Shown piece by piece: positions 1-11,493 of a DNA stretch of 64,000 nucleotides; the stretch's first letter is position 1; each line of letters opens with the position of its first letter. The translations under genes and the position numbers were made by a program. The notes under the pieces are model-generated. The model saw nothing but the letters and a program-made list of their open reading frames with translations. It did not search any database and was not told where the DNA came from. The stretch lies in contig OZ010786.1 of the NCBI GenBank assembly GCA_963932465.1, positions 273,142,411 to 273,206,410 of the forward strand. Reading direction: 5' to 3'. Source of the DNA: Maratus speciosus (lineage: Eukaryota > Arthropoda > Arachnida > Araneae > Salticidae).

Positions 1-151
1 CACCCGATTAGCGGATACCTCTATTTAGCGGACATTTTCCCGATTACCAACACTTAAATAACTGTACATGTTTTACTCTCAGTAGCGGACACCTCTAAAT
101 AGAGGACAAATTCTGCATTCTCGAGGTGCTCGCTATTCAAAGGTTTTACTG
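1..151. mobile_element. Truncated end of a Tigger/pogo-like DNA transposon
   Basis: The right terminus reads inward as ACAGTAAAACCT, followed by the TA at 152-153. This matches the end style of the element at 49539-51078. Inside, the motif AGCGGA(C/T)ACCTCTA recurs at about 11, 86 and (degenerate) 131, as expected for subterminal transposase-binding repeats. The other end lies outside the window. No coding remnant is visible. The Tigger/pogo assignment is from the CAGT-AAACCT terminus and TA flank only. Confidence 0.6.
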
Positions 152-332
152 TATATAATATTGATAGTTATTTTACAGTGCCGCACAAAAGAATAAGAAT
201 ATATGAAACGAATATAAACTAAATTCGGGATTGGTAGATCGCTGATGGTAATGTGATTTTAGGATGTTGGTACAGTCATCCGCAGCATGTTTTTAGAGTT
301 TCGTTCATCTAACGAAACCCTAACTGTCTCAC

Positions 333-935
333 TCCTTTGTCTGTTTGTCTGTCTGTCTGTCCGTCTGTCACAGAGCCCGTTCTCAGAAACTATATATGTC
401 GGAGACTTGAAAATTTGCATACTTATAGCTGAACACCACACATCCAACGGCAAATAATAAAATTTTCAAAAAGTCTAATATTTAACCCTCTGGGCTCTAA
501 CTTGTGTATTTTAAGCAATTTTTCTAACTCAGCCCGTAATTAAGTTGGAGACGTGAAAGTTTGCATACTTATAGCTGAACACTTGCGATAACACGATAAA
601 TCATAAAATTTTGAAAAAGTCATATTTAACCCTCCGGTCTCTAACGTCTGTATTTTAAGCAATTCTTCTAACTCAGCCCCTAATTAAGTTGGAGAAATGA
701 AATTTTGCATACTTACAGCTGAACACCTCGCATCAAACGACAAATAATAAAATTTTGAAAAAGTCTAATATTTAACCCTCTGGTCTCTAACTTATGTATT
801 TTAAACAATTTTTCTAACTCAGCCCCTAATTGAGTTGAAGACATGAAATTTTGCATACTTATAGCTGAACATTTCACATCAAACAACAAATAATAAAATT
901 TTGAAAAAATCTAATATTTAACCTCTAATATTTTG
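333..935. repeat. TCTG-rich tract followed by a four-copy ~145 bp tandem array
   Basis: A TCTG/TCCG-repeat tract (about 338-370) leads into four tandem units. Each unit contains GCATACTTATAGCTGAAC, at 417, 563, 707 and 853, so the period is 144-146 bp. Units share a phrase near TAACCCTC-TGG-CTCTAAC and end in TTTCTAACTCAGCCCCTAAT. The same layout (TCTG tract, then ~146 bp units with unrelated sequence) occurs at 8240-9000, which suggests one class of dispersed repeat. No coding potential. Confidence 0.8.
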
Positions 936-954
936 CCTCGCGCAATTTTTAAAT

Positions 955-1693
955 TTAAACTGTTTTGCAATACTATTTTTTGTTCATGTTGCATAATAAG
1001 TGTAATGTGAAGTAATTTCTTCTATTTCAGACTTCTAACGCATGTTAATGAATTTATTTTACAATATCCTTTCTCTTTTAAAATTCACATGTAAATATAG
1101 TTTTTATGGCGTAATTTCCAATAAGTGCCTGCTTTTCATACCTAATTATTTAATTCTAATTTGAAGGTTTTTTCTGTTTATAATAGTAACGTGTAAATAT
1201 TTTTTTTATTATTTGAAGCAAACATTATTGTTTGCGCTGTTTTTGGCAACAGTTTAACTTAATACCATTTTCTAAAATATGTAAAAAATATCTGTCGAAA
1301 TGCTGAATATTTGAATTTAAAATAGAAATAAAACCTCAAAAAATGAGTCAAATTAAAGAAAATTAATGAAATCTGCACACCGGGATCTTCTATTGAATAA
1401 AATGATCTAAAATGATTAAATTCCCATGTATAGCTTTTGCTCCTATAAAACTTTTTTAATGGAACGATTTTTTCCAACTTTAGCATTAAATATCTCTTAA
1501 AGTAATTCTTCGATTTGAAAACTGTATGCATTAGCGTGTTAATCAAACATTTTGCTATAATACCACTGATTTTCATATTTTTGTATGCAATAGTTTTCTT
1601 AATATTAACGAAAAAAGTTCTCCGGTCACAAAAAATTCAAAACCGGCGGCGGCTGCGGTGACAGCGTTAGTTACTTTTTTTAGAATAGAGAGA
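955..1693. repeat. Dispersed repeat, direct copy of 13550-14225 (Helitron-like family)
   Basis: About 680 bp here matches 13550-14225 in the same orientation. Shared blocks include TTCTGTTTATAATAGT, CCTCAAAAAATGAGT and TTTCTTAAT-ATTAACGAA. The far end (about 1690) read on the minus strand starts TCTCTCTATTC, resembling the TC-start, TA-rich 5' ends of the Helitron-like copies elsewhere in the window. Open frames in this stretch are not conserved between the two copies and are not genes. Confidence 0.65.
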
Positions 1694-1967
1694 TATATAA
1701 AAATGAAAACTTGTCTATCTGTCGGTTTCTAATTCTATAAAAATCCACAATTTGGAAGCCAAAATTGTGAAAAGATACATACGTGTGTATTAAAACATGG
1801 CCGAGGCAACTAAAGTAATCGAAAATCGAAATACTTTATAGTTAATTTTTAATTAATAAAAAACCACCAATTTAACAGCAATTTCTTATCAAATTTAAAC
1901 ATTTTTCGTTATAGCAGTTGCCAACAATTAAAATAACACAATAAAATTATTACTACAACAATTAATT

Positions 1968-2190
1968 TTCTACTGCAAGATTTCCACGTGAAAAATGAAA
2001 ATGAAATAAATAGTTAGCCGAATTTAAAAAAAGGTGAATATTACGTCATAACTTTTCTATTGCAAGATATTCACGTGAAAAATGAAAATGAAATAAATAG
2101 TTTGACGAATTTAAATGAAAGTGAATATAACTTCATAACTTTTCTATTTCAAGGTTTCCACGTGAAAGAGGAAAATATTACGTCATATTG
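1968..2190. repeat. ~87 bp tandem repeat, about 2.5 copies
   Basis: Units carry CACGTGAAAAATGAAAATG at 1985 and 2071 and a degenerate third start near 2160. The small open frame from 2060 runs across these units and is a by-product of the repeat, not a gene. Confidence 0.8.
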
Positions 2191-2739
2191 GAAATATAAA
2201 GGACGTGGTGGATATAGTATAACGTCATATGAGTGTGAAAAAATGTACTGAAGCATGATAAAAACCCGATTAGGGAACTATTGGCGTATTTTAACATTAT
2301 TGCTCCAATTATAAATTGAAATAAGTTCATTTATAGCTGTATTCTTTTGCGTTTGTTATATACATTTATACATTTTTATATAGTGTTTTCATATGATTCA
2401 TTCATACAACATTTCGACTGCTTTTTTTAATGTTTGTTTTGTGTTGTATGTTAAATTTTGAAATTGATTTTTCAGAACAAACATCCTTCAAATTCTGGGC
2501 AACGCCGGCACTTTAGTTTGTAACAGATAAATGGCTTTTGTATCTGTACATCTAATGCTAATATTATAAAGCGTTATAATATTATAAAGTGTATAATATT
2601 ATTAATGCTTGTACGTTTGTGAGGTGTTATCTCTGAAGCTACATAGCCAACTTAAAAAAATGTTGGTGGCCATCTCTGCTCCGAAAAAAATACTGTTATG
2701 TCAGTGAAGAACCTACATCGCTGCAGGAGCAAAAAAGTT

Positions 2740-3310
2740 CTAAAATTGTGATTTCTGCGATATTGATTGGGTTAGAAACTTTAAATTTGGTGCGGTAGTT
2801 ACTTTTAAGATGTAAATACTCGTAATGAACGCTCTTTAAAAGGTTCAATTTGACGGATAAACGTAAAAATTTCTAGAAAGGTTCTAAACTATGATTTAGT
2901 TGGAATACTGAAATTTTCTGGATACTGTTGGGGTTAGAAACTAGAACTTTGGCATGGTAGTAATTAATAAGATGTAAATGCTTGTTGTAGAACGAATTCT
3001 AAAAAATAGAAACACTAAACAAAGCGGAAAAAGATCTAAAGATGATCTAAGTAACGAAGTACATGGAATTGTTAGGAATATAAACATGAAAATTGACATG
3101 GCTGTATTTATCATGACGTAAATTCTCGCAATAGAACAATTTCTAAAAATGTCGCTATATAAAACAGTGCAGAAACAAAAACTTTCGAAAATTTTCTATT
3201 TCTGTGTTATTGCTGAGCCCAAAATCTTGAAATTTTGCTTCGGGTTAGTTTTAAAATATACAATTGTCTCTATGAATGGTTTCTAAAAAATTTAAAATTT
3301 AAAAAGATGA
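2740..3310. repeat. Degenerate tandem repeat, ~150 bp period, about four copies
   Basis: Four diverged units begin near 2755, 2918, 3066 and 3203. They share the order GGGTTAGAAAC, a GG-(T/A)AGT phrase, AAGATGTAAAT and AACG-TTCTAAAAA. The stretch just before it (2490-2720) contains AACGCCGGCACTTTAG and belongs to the same dispersed repeat by position. 3310-3900 shows nothing further. Confidence 0.65.
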
Positions 3311-3899
3311 AATTAACGGAAAGGAATCTCAATTACCATTAATTTGGAATTATTAGGTACAGCAACTTTTAATATTTCATAATTTCCTCCGCAAAACATG
3401 CAATTTAAATGCAACAAAACTGATAGATACCCACCTAGCATTAAATAAATTGTGTAAATATTGAATAAAGACCTGTATGAAACAGTGAGTAGGTTGCCCG
3501 AAAGTACTTGTTAAAGTGTTCCTTCTCTAGGCTTTTCTCTCTCTCGCCAAGGCCACTAGCAGAGGGATGTGCTGTTTTAAATGTGATATGAATTTTTTAT
3601 CAGATTCATTTTTCTAGACATTTTATCATAAGGTCATATTCTCAATTATTATTAGTAGATTTTTTATATATTAACTTATTCTGGTGAAATTTTATAATCG
3701 GGTTCATATTGGCGTATGTTAGCTTGCATGATTTGCTGAATAAATATGTATGAATTTGAAAATTACTTCAAATGACACTTTGGCAGCTCAAAAGTTATGC
3801 AGACGATATATTCAGATCTTGTGTCATACTTTATGTTCTAATCATTGCCGCTTTCTTTTATTTAATACATGTTAAATACAGGTCAACTTGTGCAGAATA

Positions 3900-4145
3900 T
3901 GTTTGAAAACAAAACAATGCAGCGTATGTAGTGGCCAGCATACACTCATAATTTAAATCCAATCGAGCATATCTAAAACACACTCTAAAGAAGCATTGCA
4001 TGCCACTGTTGATGTATTCCGTACTTTGATGCTATATCAGATTTTGAGGAGAGAATTTCTTAAATGTTATCTACAGCCTCATTGCATCCGTGGAAAACAG
4101 ATATTGTACAATATTAACTATTCCGGGGGAGCACACACCATATAA
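3900..4145 (+). pseudogene. C-terminal remnant of a Tc1-like transposase
   Basis: The plus-strand frame from about 3930 reads a WPAY-THNLNPIEHI segment, broken by a stop on each side. This corresponds to the conserved W-P-(S)-x-S-P-D-L-N-P-I-E-H block that holds the last catalytic acidic residue region of Tc1-like DDE transposases. After a frame change, a second segment near 4060-4145 ends in GEHTPYKV, matching the G-x-(H/T)-T-(P)-Y tail of Tc1-like proteins. At least three stops and one frameshift make this a dead fragment. No N-terminal part or inverted repeats were found around it. Confidence 0.7.
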
Positions 4146-4559
4146 AGTATAGTCCATTCTTTTTAAACATCATATATTTGTCATTTAAAGCTACTCAAAT
4201 TGGTGCAGAGCGTCTGATTATGCTCTTGACGTCATTTTATACAGTTAAAATTCCGATATAAGACAATTTAGCATTTCATTTTCTATTTTACTTTTAATAT
4301 ATTGCGTACTTTCAATTTTATATCCATGCATGGCTGTCTTGAATGGTTTGATTTCCCATTTTTTTAAATAGTGTATACGAATTTATATATAAGATTTTGT
4401 AATTCTACGATTCGTTTATTTTCATCATTTCAATTTATCGCAGTATATGGACAATTAAAGATGACATCTCATTTTCTTTGCTTCCACATGTTATTATTAA
4501 ATCTATGTCCTCAGCAATATCGCTCAGACTAATTCCTCTGAGGGAAGTCCTAGTAATAA

Positions 4560-4665
4560 GTATATATAATAATAAGTATATATATATATATATATATATA
4601 TAGATGTGGTCATATATATACCTATATATACGTATATATATACATATATATACATATATATGGTT
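4560..4665. repeat. TA/TATATG microsatellite
   Basis: Alternating TA with CATATATA variants. The open frame starting at 4606 begins inside it and is not a gene. 4665-5145 has no recognisable feature. Confidence 0.85.
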
Positions 4666-5145
4666 ATAATTTTTTTAATTCAATTTGTCTGGCATGGTAA
4701 ATTTATCCTTTTTGGTGTGTGGTCAATTGGGTATATATGGAATTCAATTTTTAGCTTAATGCTGGATTCTATTACAGAAATCGACTATGCTTTTGCTTAT
4801 ATTAGTATTTCATGTACCCTTGAAAAATTGAAATGCTATATAAGCTTCCGGCTACAACCATCCATTTGAATTATTATATGTTTACGATACGTCTTTTAAT
4901 GTTCAGCATTTTTTTTCCATGGTTATTTGTTTCTTTTGTCTTTAATTGGTTATTTTTTCAAAATTTTGGTTGTTTTTCATGTGTTTTATATGGATTAATC
5001 GTACGCAATGTGCTAGTGAATTAGTGGATTTTGCTTAATTTTTATTACTAGTTAAGGGTTCCATCTTTATTTTGTATAATGTCACAGTTATGAATTGTTG
5101 CTAAATTTATTAATTTATTGATTTAATTATAGTAATTTATATATA

Positions 5146-6922
5146 TCTATCCTATATATATATAATCCTAATGAAACGAATTTATGAAACGGATATATGA
5201 AACGAATTTATGAGACGGATATATGACTCGACTGATTAAACAACTGATTATGTTTCAAGCGATTTCTCCTAAAATATGGTATACTTTGCGATGAAATTAA
5301 CACGAAAAATCAGCATTGATCCGCAGATCTCAAAACTGGTATTAGAATTTTTAAATTCGAATTAGTTTTCGAAATATTAATTTTTTTTTCTAATTTATAT
5401 ACATTTTTCTAATGATGGCAACTCAAATTTTAATCAAACACATATTTTTTTTTTTCATATTTCAGAAAAGGTTGACATGGTAACCCAGCTATTGTTGTTT
5501 ATTTGATAATAAATGTTTATTTACTTTTATTTCTTTTTATAAACTATATAAATTTTTTTGTTCTATAATTAATAATTTTTTTTATTTCCTTTAGAAAATA
5601 ATAGAAAATAATTCGGTACTACTTAGTTATTCCGTCGACCAAGTTCGCCAAATCATATGAATCGCCAAATTATAGAGATTGGCGTAATTTTTATTTTAAA
5701 TAACGAAAGAACAAATAAATTAGTATAACATTAATAAATATACAAATAAAAAGTCGAAATAAAAATCACTTGATGACGTAAACACGTGTAACTTGCTTAA
5801 AGTCAAGTGAATGTGACATTGACGATCAGCCATTATTGGTATTTAATCTTATAGTTTGGCGATAGATTTTTGGTCGACGGGATAACTAAGTAATACCAAA
5901 AATGCATATGTAACTGGTATTTGAAAACCTGGTTTCCGCCAAATTTTCGTTAAAAAAAAAAAAAAGCACGCCAAACTTGCTGTGCGCATATGACATCTCG
6001 CCAAATATTACCACTCGACAAAAGAAAAAAAAAATGCTAACTGGCGCGTTGAAAAAAAGCTATTGGCGAGATTTGCATCCAGCTAGCATAACAGTACCAA
6101 GAATTCTTTGCAACCATTGCAAATTTTATGTAGTTTTATTCGAAAAAAAAAATTGATTTTTTAATCAAAATGGAAAACTTACGGTCCCATATTGGCGCGA
6201 TTTTTTTCTGACGCCAATGTTATATACGGAACGGGCATTTAACTGGCGCCAAAGTATCGTTATGTTGCTTGATATGGTAAGCCGGATGTTGTTGTTTATG
6301 CTGTTGATGCGTTCCCCAAATTGGCGTCGTTAAAAAATCGCGACTATATGGGACGTATATGACATCTGTGCCAAACTTTCATATGAACGGCGAAGGGATC
6401 ACACCGTATTTGTTTATGGCACTTGATGACTTGAACTGTTATAATATAGATGAAATGACGGCGATAGAATAATATTTGGCGACTTATCACCTGTGCCTGG
6501 CTAACATTAAAGTACCAAAATGGCACCGAGAGTATAAAAAGCGAAGTGGTCCGCCTGGAACTGTTGATGATAGTCACATGACTTAGGCTATTGTTATAGA
6601 GATTGTTTTAAAATACCGGGAGACAAAGACTCTGTATACATAATTTATTTCATTTTAGCTTCTTTTCAAATGCTTAACTGATCCTCTTTAATCAAAAACG
6701 AAAACAACCATTGAATGTCTTAACAATTGATTCGCCCTTAATTTTTTGCAATCAAAGGGAATTGAATGGAAACCCGTTTACAGAGAGATCTGCACAGCTT
6801 TTTTCAGTATAATTCAATTTTCTCTAATATTTTTAAAACCCATCAGATTAGCGTGTTTTTAGATTCTGCGGTGTCTGAACGGGGGTTGGCGAGCGTAGCT
6901 TGCAGGGGGCAGAGCCCACTAG
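5146..6922 (+). mobile_element. Helitron, copy A (uninterrupted by the hAT found in copy B)
   Basis: The 5' end is TCTATCC after an A at 5145. The 3' end is CTAG at 6919-6922 followed by T at 6923, with a GC hairpin (GGGGGCAGAGCCC) immediately upstream. A TC start, a hairpin then CTRR, and insertion between A and T with no duplication are Helitron hallmarks. An inverted copy (B) spans 37630-47282 and confirms both ends. There is no Rep or helicase coding, so it is non-autonomous. The interior carries many CGCCAA/TTGGCG words (about 5640-6480) and a nested MITE at 5615-5897. The open frame at 6344-6577 is not conserved as protein in copy B. Confidence 0.75.
5615..5897. mobile_element. MITE with ~28 bp TIRs inside Helitron A
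   Basis: Ends read GGTACTACTTAGTTATTCCG on the left and GGTATTACTTAGTTATCCCG on the inverted right, both continuing TCGACCAA. At 283 bp with no coding it is a MITE. Copy B lacks it, but the region is rearranged there, so this does not date the insertion. Confidence 0.75.
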
Positions 6923-6984
6923 TATATATATATAACGTTTATTTAATCGTTATATATAAGTATATATATATAAGCTGCGGTGGC

Positions 6985-7650
6985 GTTAATAGATAAGTAC
7001 CAAACTTTTAATGGTTTATTTGTGTAATTCAATGCTCAGTAGCACTATAAAAGCAATAAATGTCAAATTGTTAAAAACAGACAAATTTAATTAGAATTAA
7101 TCACATAAATACTATAGGATTCCCGACTAATTTTCATGGGGTGGATCTCTCAATACGCTTCTCGTGTCTTTAAAAGTTGATTAAAAATCTATCTGAAAAA
7201 AGGCGGCACGATACAAAACGGCGTGGTAACTTTGCGACCTCCTTTCGAAGCGCGCTTAGCACAATGCCAAGTTTAAACTGTGAACAAGGGTTTTGTTTTA
7301 GGAAAGATTATTACTCGCTGAGTTCTGTTGAATGAAATGCCAAATGATGTTTACATATGCACTACTTTTATTGTCAGTACCGAATTAAGTTCATGATAAA
7401 TAGATTAGGATAGGATTAAAAAAAAGATTTATAGAGAATAGCAATATTTGATGATATTTAGGTTTCATATCTCTTTGAACTTTTATGGTATACTCATTCA
7501 TACTTTTCCAGTATATACAGCCATATCCAATCCTACGTAGAAAAGTTTTTTATAATGTCTTATTATTCTTTTAGTAACGATTATTTTTAATAACACAGCT
7601 GATAATTCATATATTTATTGTACGGAACCCTCTGAGCGTTTATTTATTCT
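6985..7650 (+). repeat. Truncated copy of the GGTTCCGTAC-type dispersed repeat
   Basis: It aligns with the 3' portion of 40390-42665 (first 41070-41165, then 42085-42680). Shared landmarks are GCAATAAA-GTC-AATTGTTAAAA, CAATACGC, GAAGCGCGCTTAGCA, TTGTCAGTACCGAATTAAG and the terminal TACGGAACCCTCTG. The copy lacks the 5' TCTG portion and ~920 bp present in the other copy. No coding signal. Confidence 0.75.
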
Positions 7651-8230
7651 ATGTAAAAATAATATTTTGCAATGGATTTTTAACAAACTTTTTGATATCA
7701 AGAATTATAAAAATTATCTACAAAAGTGTGTTTCCGATGCCAGTACAGCATTTTAATATTTTTATAGCGTAATAATAAATTAATGTATTAATTTTAAACA
7801 TTTTTTAATTAGATCCATAGGTCAAAAATCGCCCAATATTCTCTGTAGTTCGTACATTTGCACGGAAGTTTAAACAGCAATGGATATAATTATGTGCCCA
7901 TAAACGGTCGCCAAAATATGCCGTTCGCTGTGAAACTGTAACAATAAAAAAATTTTAAGGACGAAATTAGAAAATAAATTAAAAAATTTTAAAAATGAAG
8001 TGTAATACTTTTTAAATGCGCTTTTATCAGTTAATAGTTTAATGTTAATTAATTTATGATTATGCGTTGAAAAAATAATTTAGAAATCCTAAAAAGATAA
8101 TTTAAATAATGTTTTATTTTTACTTTCTTCTACCTTTACAAGAAGAATGTACTGGATTCGTGAAAAATTTGGACTTCCGGTTTTCGATGGATTTATACGT
8201 TTTAGAAGATCCTGAACACGATATGAAGAT
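7651..8230. other. AT-rich spacer, no feature recognised
   Basis: I see no open frame, repeat or terminus that I can support here. It lies between two dispersed repeats. Confidence 0.5.
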
Positions 8231-8239
8231 TTTTTAGAA

Positions 8240-9000
8240 AATATCTTTCTGTATGTCTGTCTCTTACTCTGTCAGTCTGTATGTGACAAAAATTTTGTGG
8301 GCGCTCTGTCTCAAAAACTAATGCACGGAATTTCACAATACTTTAGATTCAGTTAGACCTTGATATAAACTGGTGCTGATTATTTTTTGGTCTAAATCTT
8401 CCAACAGGTAGCGCTACTGGCCTGCATTTTTCACAATTTCCGCAATAGCTATATCTCAAGAGCTACAGCTCGGATTTTCATAAAACTTCAGATTAAGTAA
8501 GTCCGTAATATAATTTGTTGTTGATTACTTTTTGGTGCAAATCGCCTAAGAGTTAGCGCTGCTATGCTGCATTATTCGTGATTATCGCAATAGCTCTGTC
8601 GAAAGAGAAAATACACGAAATTTCATCAAACTTCAGATTATGTTAGTCCCTGATATAAATTAGTGGTGTTTATTTTTTGGTGTAAATCGTCCAACAGGTG
8701 GCGCTGCTCTGCTGAATTTTTGAAGATTTCCGCAATAGCTGTATCTCAAGAACTAATGCATGAATTTTCATCAAGCTTCAGATTCAGTTACTCCCTGGTA
8801 TAAATTGGTCCTAATTAGTTTTTGGTGTAAATCGTCCAATAGGTGGCGCTGCTGTTCAGAATGTTTTACAATTTCCTCAATAGCTCTATCTCAAAAACTA
8901 ATGCACGGATTTTCATCAAACTTCATATTCAGTTAGAAATTGACATAAGTTGTTGATAATTAGATTTTAGTGCAAATCATCTAACCGGTGGCTCTGATAG
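8240..9000. repeat. TCTG tract plus five-copy ~146 bp tandem array
   Basis: After a degenerate TGTCTGTCTC tract, five units repeat at 8303, 8452, 8595, 8741 and 8886, each opening with a TATCTCAA-AACTAATGCA-type phrase. Other shared phrases are TTTCATCAAACTTCAGATT, a GTCC-TGATATAAATT phrase, TTTTTGGTGTAAATCGTCCAA and AGGTGGCGCTGCT. The layout parallels 333-935. Confidence 0.85.
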
Positions 9001-9284
9001 TTTCTTTCCTGTTGCCCTAACTTTTAAAAGAAATAGAACAAAAATTATATAATTTTTAATAAATTCACTTGCTAGGGCGCTTGCTACCAAGCGTAGAAAA
9101 AGCAGTAAATTTTTCCTAATCGAGTTCGTTGACAATACTAAATTAACGTATTATAACGGAAATATTTTGGGGAAAAACATGAAATGCAGTTAAACAATTA
9201 GGCGTGATTTTCAAGATGAATATTGAATGCTTATGAAAGAGTGTTTTTTATAAAACTATGTTTACTTTTATCTTCTTATTTATT

Positions 9285-9440
9285 CTTCCATACACAAGGG
9301 CACAAGGTAATAGACACGAATACAACAGGGAACTCCATACGATGTGGGTTAAATGGAGTCATCAAGAGTTGAACTCGGTACTGCAACCGTAATAGATGAC
9401 CGTGACCTCCCTTATGCTCTCGGCCACGGACCATATTGTT
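9285..9440 (-). repeat. tRNA-derived SINE-like head
   Basis: On the minus strand about 9432-9357 reads like a decayed tRNA. An A-box-like GTGGCCGAGAGCATAAGG lies near the start, and a B-box-like GAGTTCAACTCTTG lies about 45 bases later, in the spacing of a serine/leucine-type tRNA promoter. The B box lacks the expected GGTTCGA core and no clean acceptor stem forms, so it is not a functional tRNA. The downstream part (to about 9285) would be the SINE body. A fortuitous match remains possible. Confidence 0.4.
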
Positions 9441-9758
9441 TTAACATGCTCTATCAAACATTAAAATCTGATCGATAAATTTTTATTCGCCCCGTATATT
9501 GCCACTTTAATGAACATTTTACTAAAAAAAACTTTCTATTTTAAAATGCATGTTTAATAGAGCATTTTATACACTTAAGTGAAAAATTAAATAAAGTTTT
9601 CTTTGTTTAATCTATATGTTTTTAAAACGGCGATTTTCATAATATGAAAGATTCTTTCCTCCAGCTAAGGCTTAATTAAATACAAATTGGAAATCGATAC
9701 CTGTTTTTGTTAAAAGATTCACTGAAAAAAGCAGTTTCAAAGTATTGAAAATCTAGTA

Positions 9759-11489
9759 GGGGAGACCGGGGCTAGTAGTGACATTTTCGACATTTTTTAT
9801 ATTAGCCGTAAGATTTGAATTGAAGCGAAACATTTAGTGTATCATATCATTAGAGTAAATCTTGCGTAACATATTTATAAAACTACTATTAACATTACTA
9901 ATGTTTTTCATAACACAAAATGAATTCTGCGTAACCCCGAAATTTGTCACTACTAACCCTCGCTACAGGGAAAGTTGTGAAATGCTTGGGGCACAATGTG
10001 ACACATAAATGACACATACAAGTGCATTGTAACATATACAAATTATGCAAAGAAAGGCGATTAAATGGGATATGTTAAATTAAGAATGAGAAATTTATTC
10101 ATTTATAACGTTCTTAACACAATAAAACACATTCATGTTTTAATAATATTGTAAATCAAATGAAAATAAAATAGTTAAATTGTTAACACTTGTAAACTCT
10201 TAGTCCTTTATAAAGATACTTTTAGAGACACTTAGCAATAAAAAGAAAAAAAACTGTCTTAATCAGGAAAGAAATAAAAAGTAAGCCAACACTAATCTTT
10301 GGCCATATTGATCTTTGACTCGGTAGCCTACTGCAACATGTAGGCCTATATCCTATATTTTTAATCCCTCATTGTCATCTCCTGATACAGCGTCTGATTT
10401 GCAGTTAATACAAATATAATAAGGTTAATTTTTGGTACATTTTACATGGGCCCATCTTTTACATGTCATGCATTGTACCCAGTCTTCTCCAGGTCTAGAA
10501 ATTTTGCATTGCTCCAAGCAAACTAGACATAAGCAATTTTCGTCATCTTCAGAGCTATCCAATACATGCTTCTCTCTTTTTTTCAATAACCTAGGTGTAA
10601 TTTTTCTATGCACTGCTTAGCCTTTCCATACAGTTTCTTTTTGCTTTTTCTTCTTCAATTTGTTTTCTGCGTTCTTTTGCTTTTTGTACCGCTCGAATTT
10701 ACTTTTTTACAGGTGCGCTTGTTAGAAAGGCAGATTTCAAACATTTACGAATAGATCGCTTGCCTTTTCGAGGTTCTACTTTAGGGAGTGAGCTTATTTC
10801 TTTAAGACTTACCACTGACACATTGCTATTATCAATTGTCATAGAATCATCTAATTCAATGAGATTTCTTACTTCTGAAGACGGTCCTGCAATCTTACCA
10901 TCATTAATTAAAGTTATTGCTGAAGTGCTTGTTTTATTAACAGTTTCATATTTACTAGTTTTCTTTTCATTGTCATTCTGGTCTTTAACGCTCACATCTC
11001 TCATGGATAACGGTCGATCAGTTACTGAAGAACATAGGAAGTTAAAATTATGAGGGAAAATTATGCTGGGGTAAGTAATGACACTGTCACAACGTGCCTC
11101 TCAGACTTCGTCACAACTAGCCCTACGTTACGCCATTTTGAACTTTATTCATTAGTTTCCGAAATGTTGGCATGATTAACAAATGAAATACATAGAATAA
11201 CAGCTCAAAATATAAGCATTTAAATAATGTTAGGGAAGTTTACACACCTCAGTATCGTCAGTGGCAATGACGAATCCAACGTAGGTCGCAAAATTTACTT
11301 TTACGGTAGAAAACAAGATAAATATTTTTATCTCGAAAACAACTCAACGCTATACTTCAAAACATACGCAGCACACTGAGACAATCAACCTCTTCACTCA
11401 CATGACGCGACAGGTGCTGCAACCTATTGGCTCAGTCAGGAAGCTCGATGGCACAACTTGCCCCTGGCACAATTAACCCCGGTCTCCCC
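9759..11489 (-). mobile_element. pogo/Tigger-like element with PHD-tail transposase remnant
   Basis: The ends are inverted copies of GGGGAGACCGGGG, flanked by TA (9757-9758 and 11490-11491). Core words of the terminus (ACTAGCCC, GTGACA, CCCCGG and their complements) recur inside near 9780, 9940-10015 and 11060-11130. That is the subterminal repeat layout seen in four other elements here. The only coding left is the transposase tail on the minus strand (10425-11004). The pogo assignment is inferred from the TA duplication plus a tail protein of the kind found in jerky/Tigger-like transposases. Confidence 0.7.
10425..11004 (-). pseudogene. Transposase C-terminal tail with PHD-like zinc finger, frameshifted
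   Basis: A first open piece (11004-10699, 101 residues) is acidic and serine-rich and ends SAFLTSAPVKK, like the S-x-L-T-S-x-P-x-K linker of jerky/Tigger-type transposases. A TAA follows, but the frame continues as a coiled, charged stretch (KAKERRKQIEEEKAKR). After a +1/-1 shift comes the second piece (10613-10425). This ends in a cysteine/histidine finger: C-L-V-C, then DWVQCMTCKRWAHVKC. The spacing C-x2-C...W-x-x-C-x2-C-x2-W-x-H-x2-C is that of PHD-like fingers. No catalytic DDE domain is present, so only the tail survives. The last cysteine pair of the finger is missing. Confidence 0.65.
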
Positions 11490-11493
11490 TACT

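Noticed and set aside
1259..1576. 105-codon minus-strand frame, aromatic and basic
   Set aside because: Lies in a dispersed repeat whose second copy (13550-14225) does not keep the frame open.
6344..6577. 77-codon minus-strand frame in Helitron A
   Set aside because: Not preserved in copy B and without motif.
9357..9432. Functional tRNA-Ser or tRNA-Leu gene on the minus strand
   Set aside because: A-box and B-box-like words are present, but no acceptor stem or proper T-arm forms; it is kept only as a SINE-like head.
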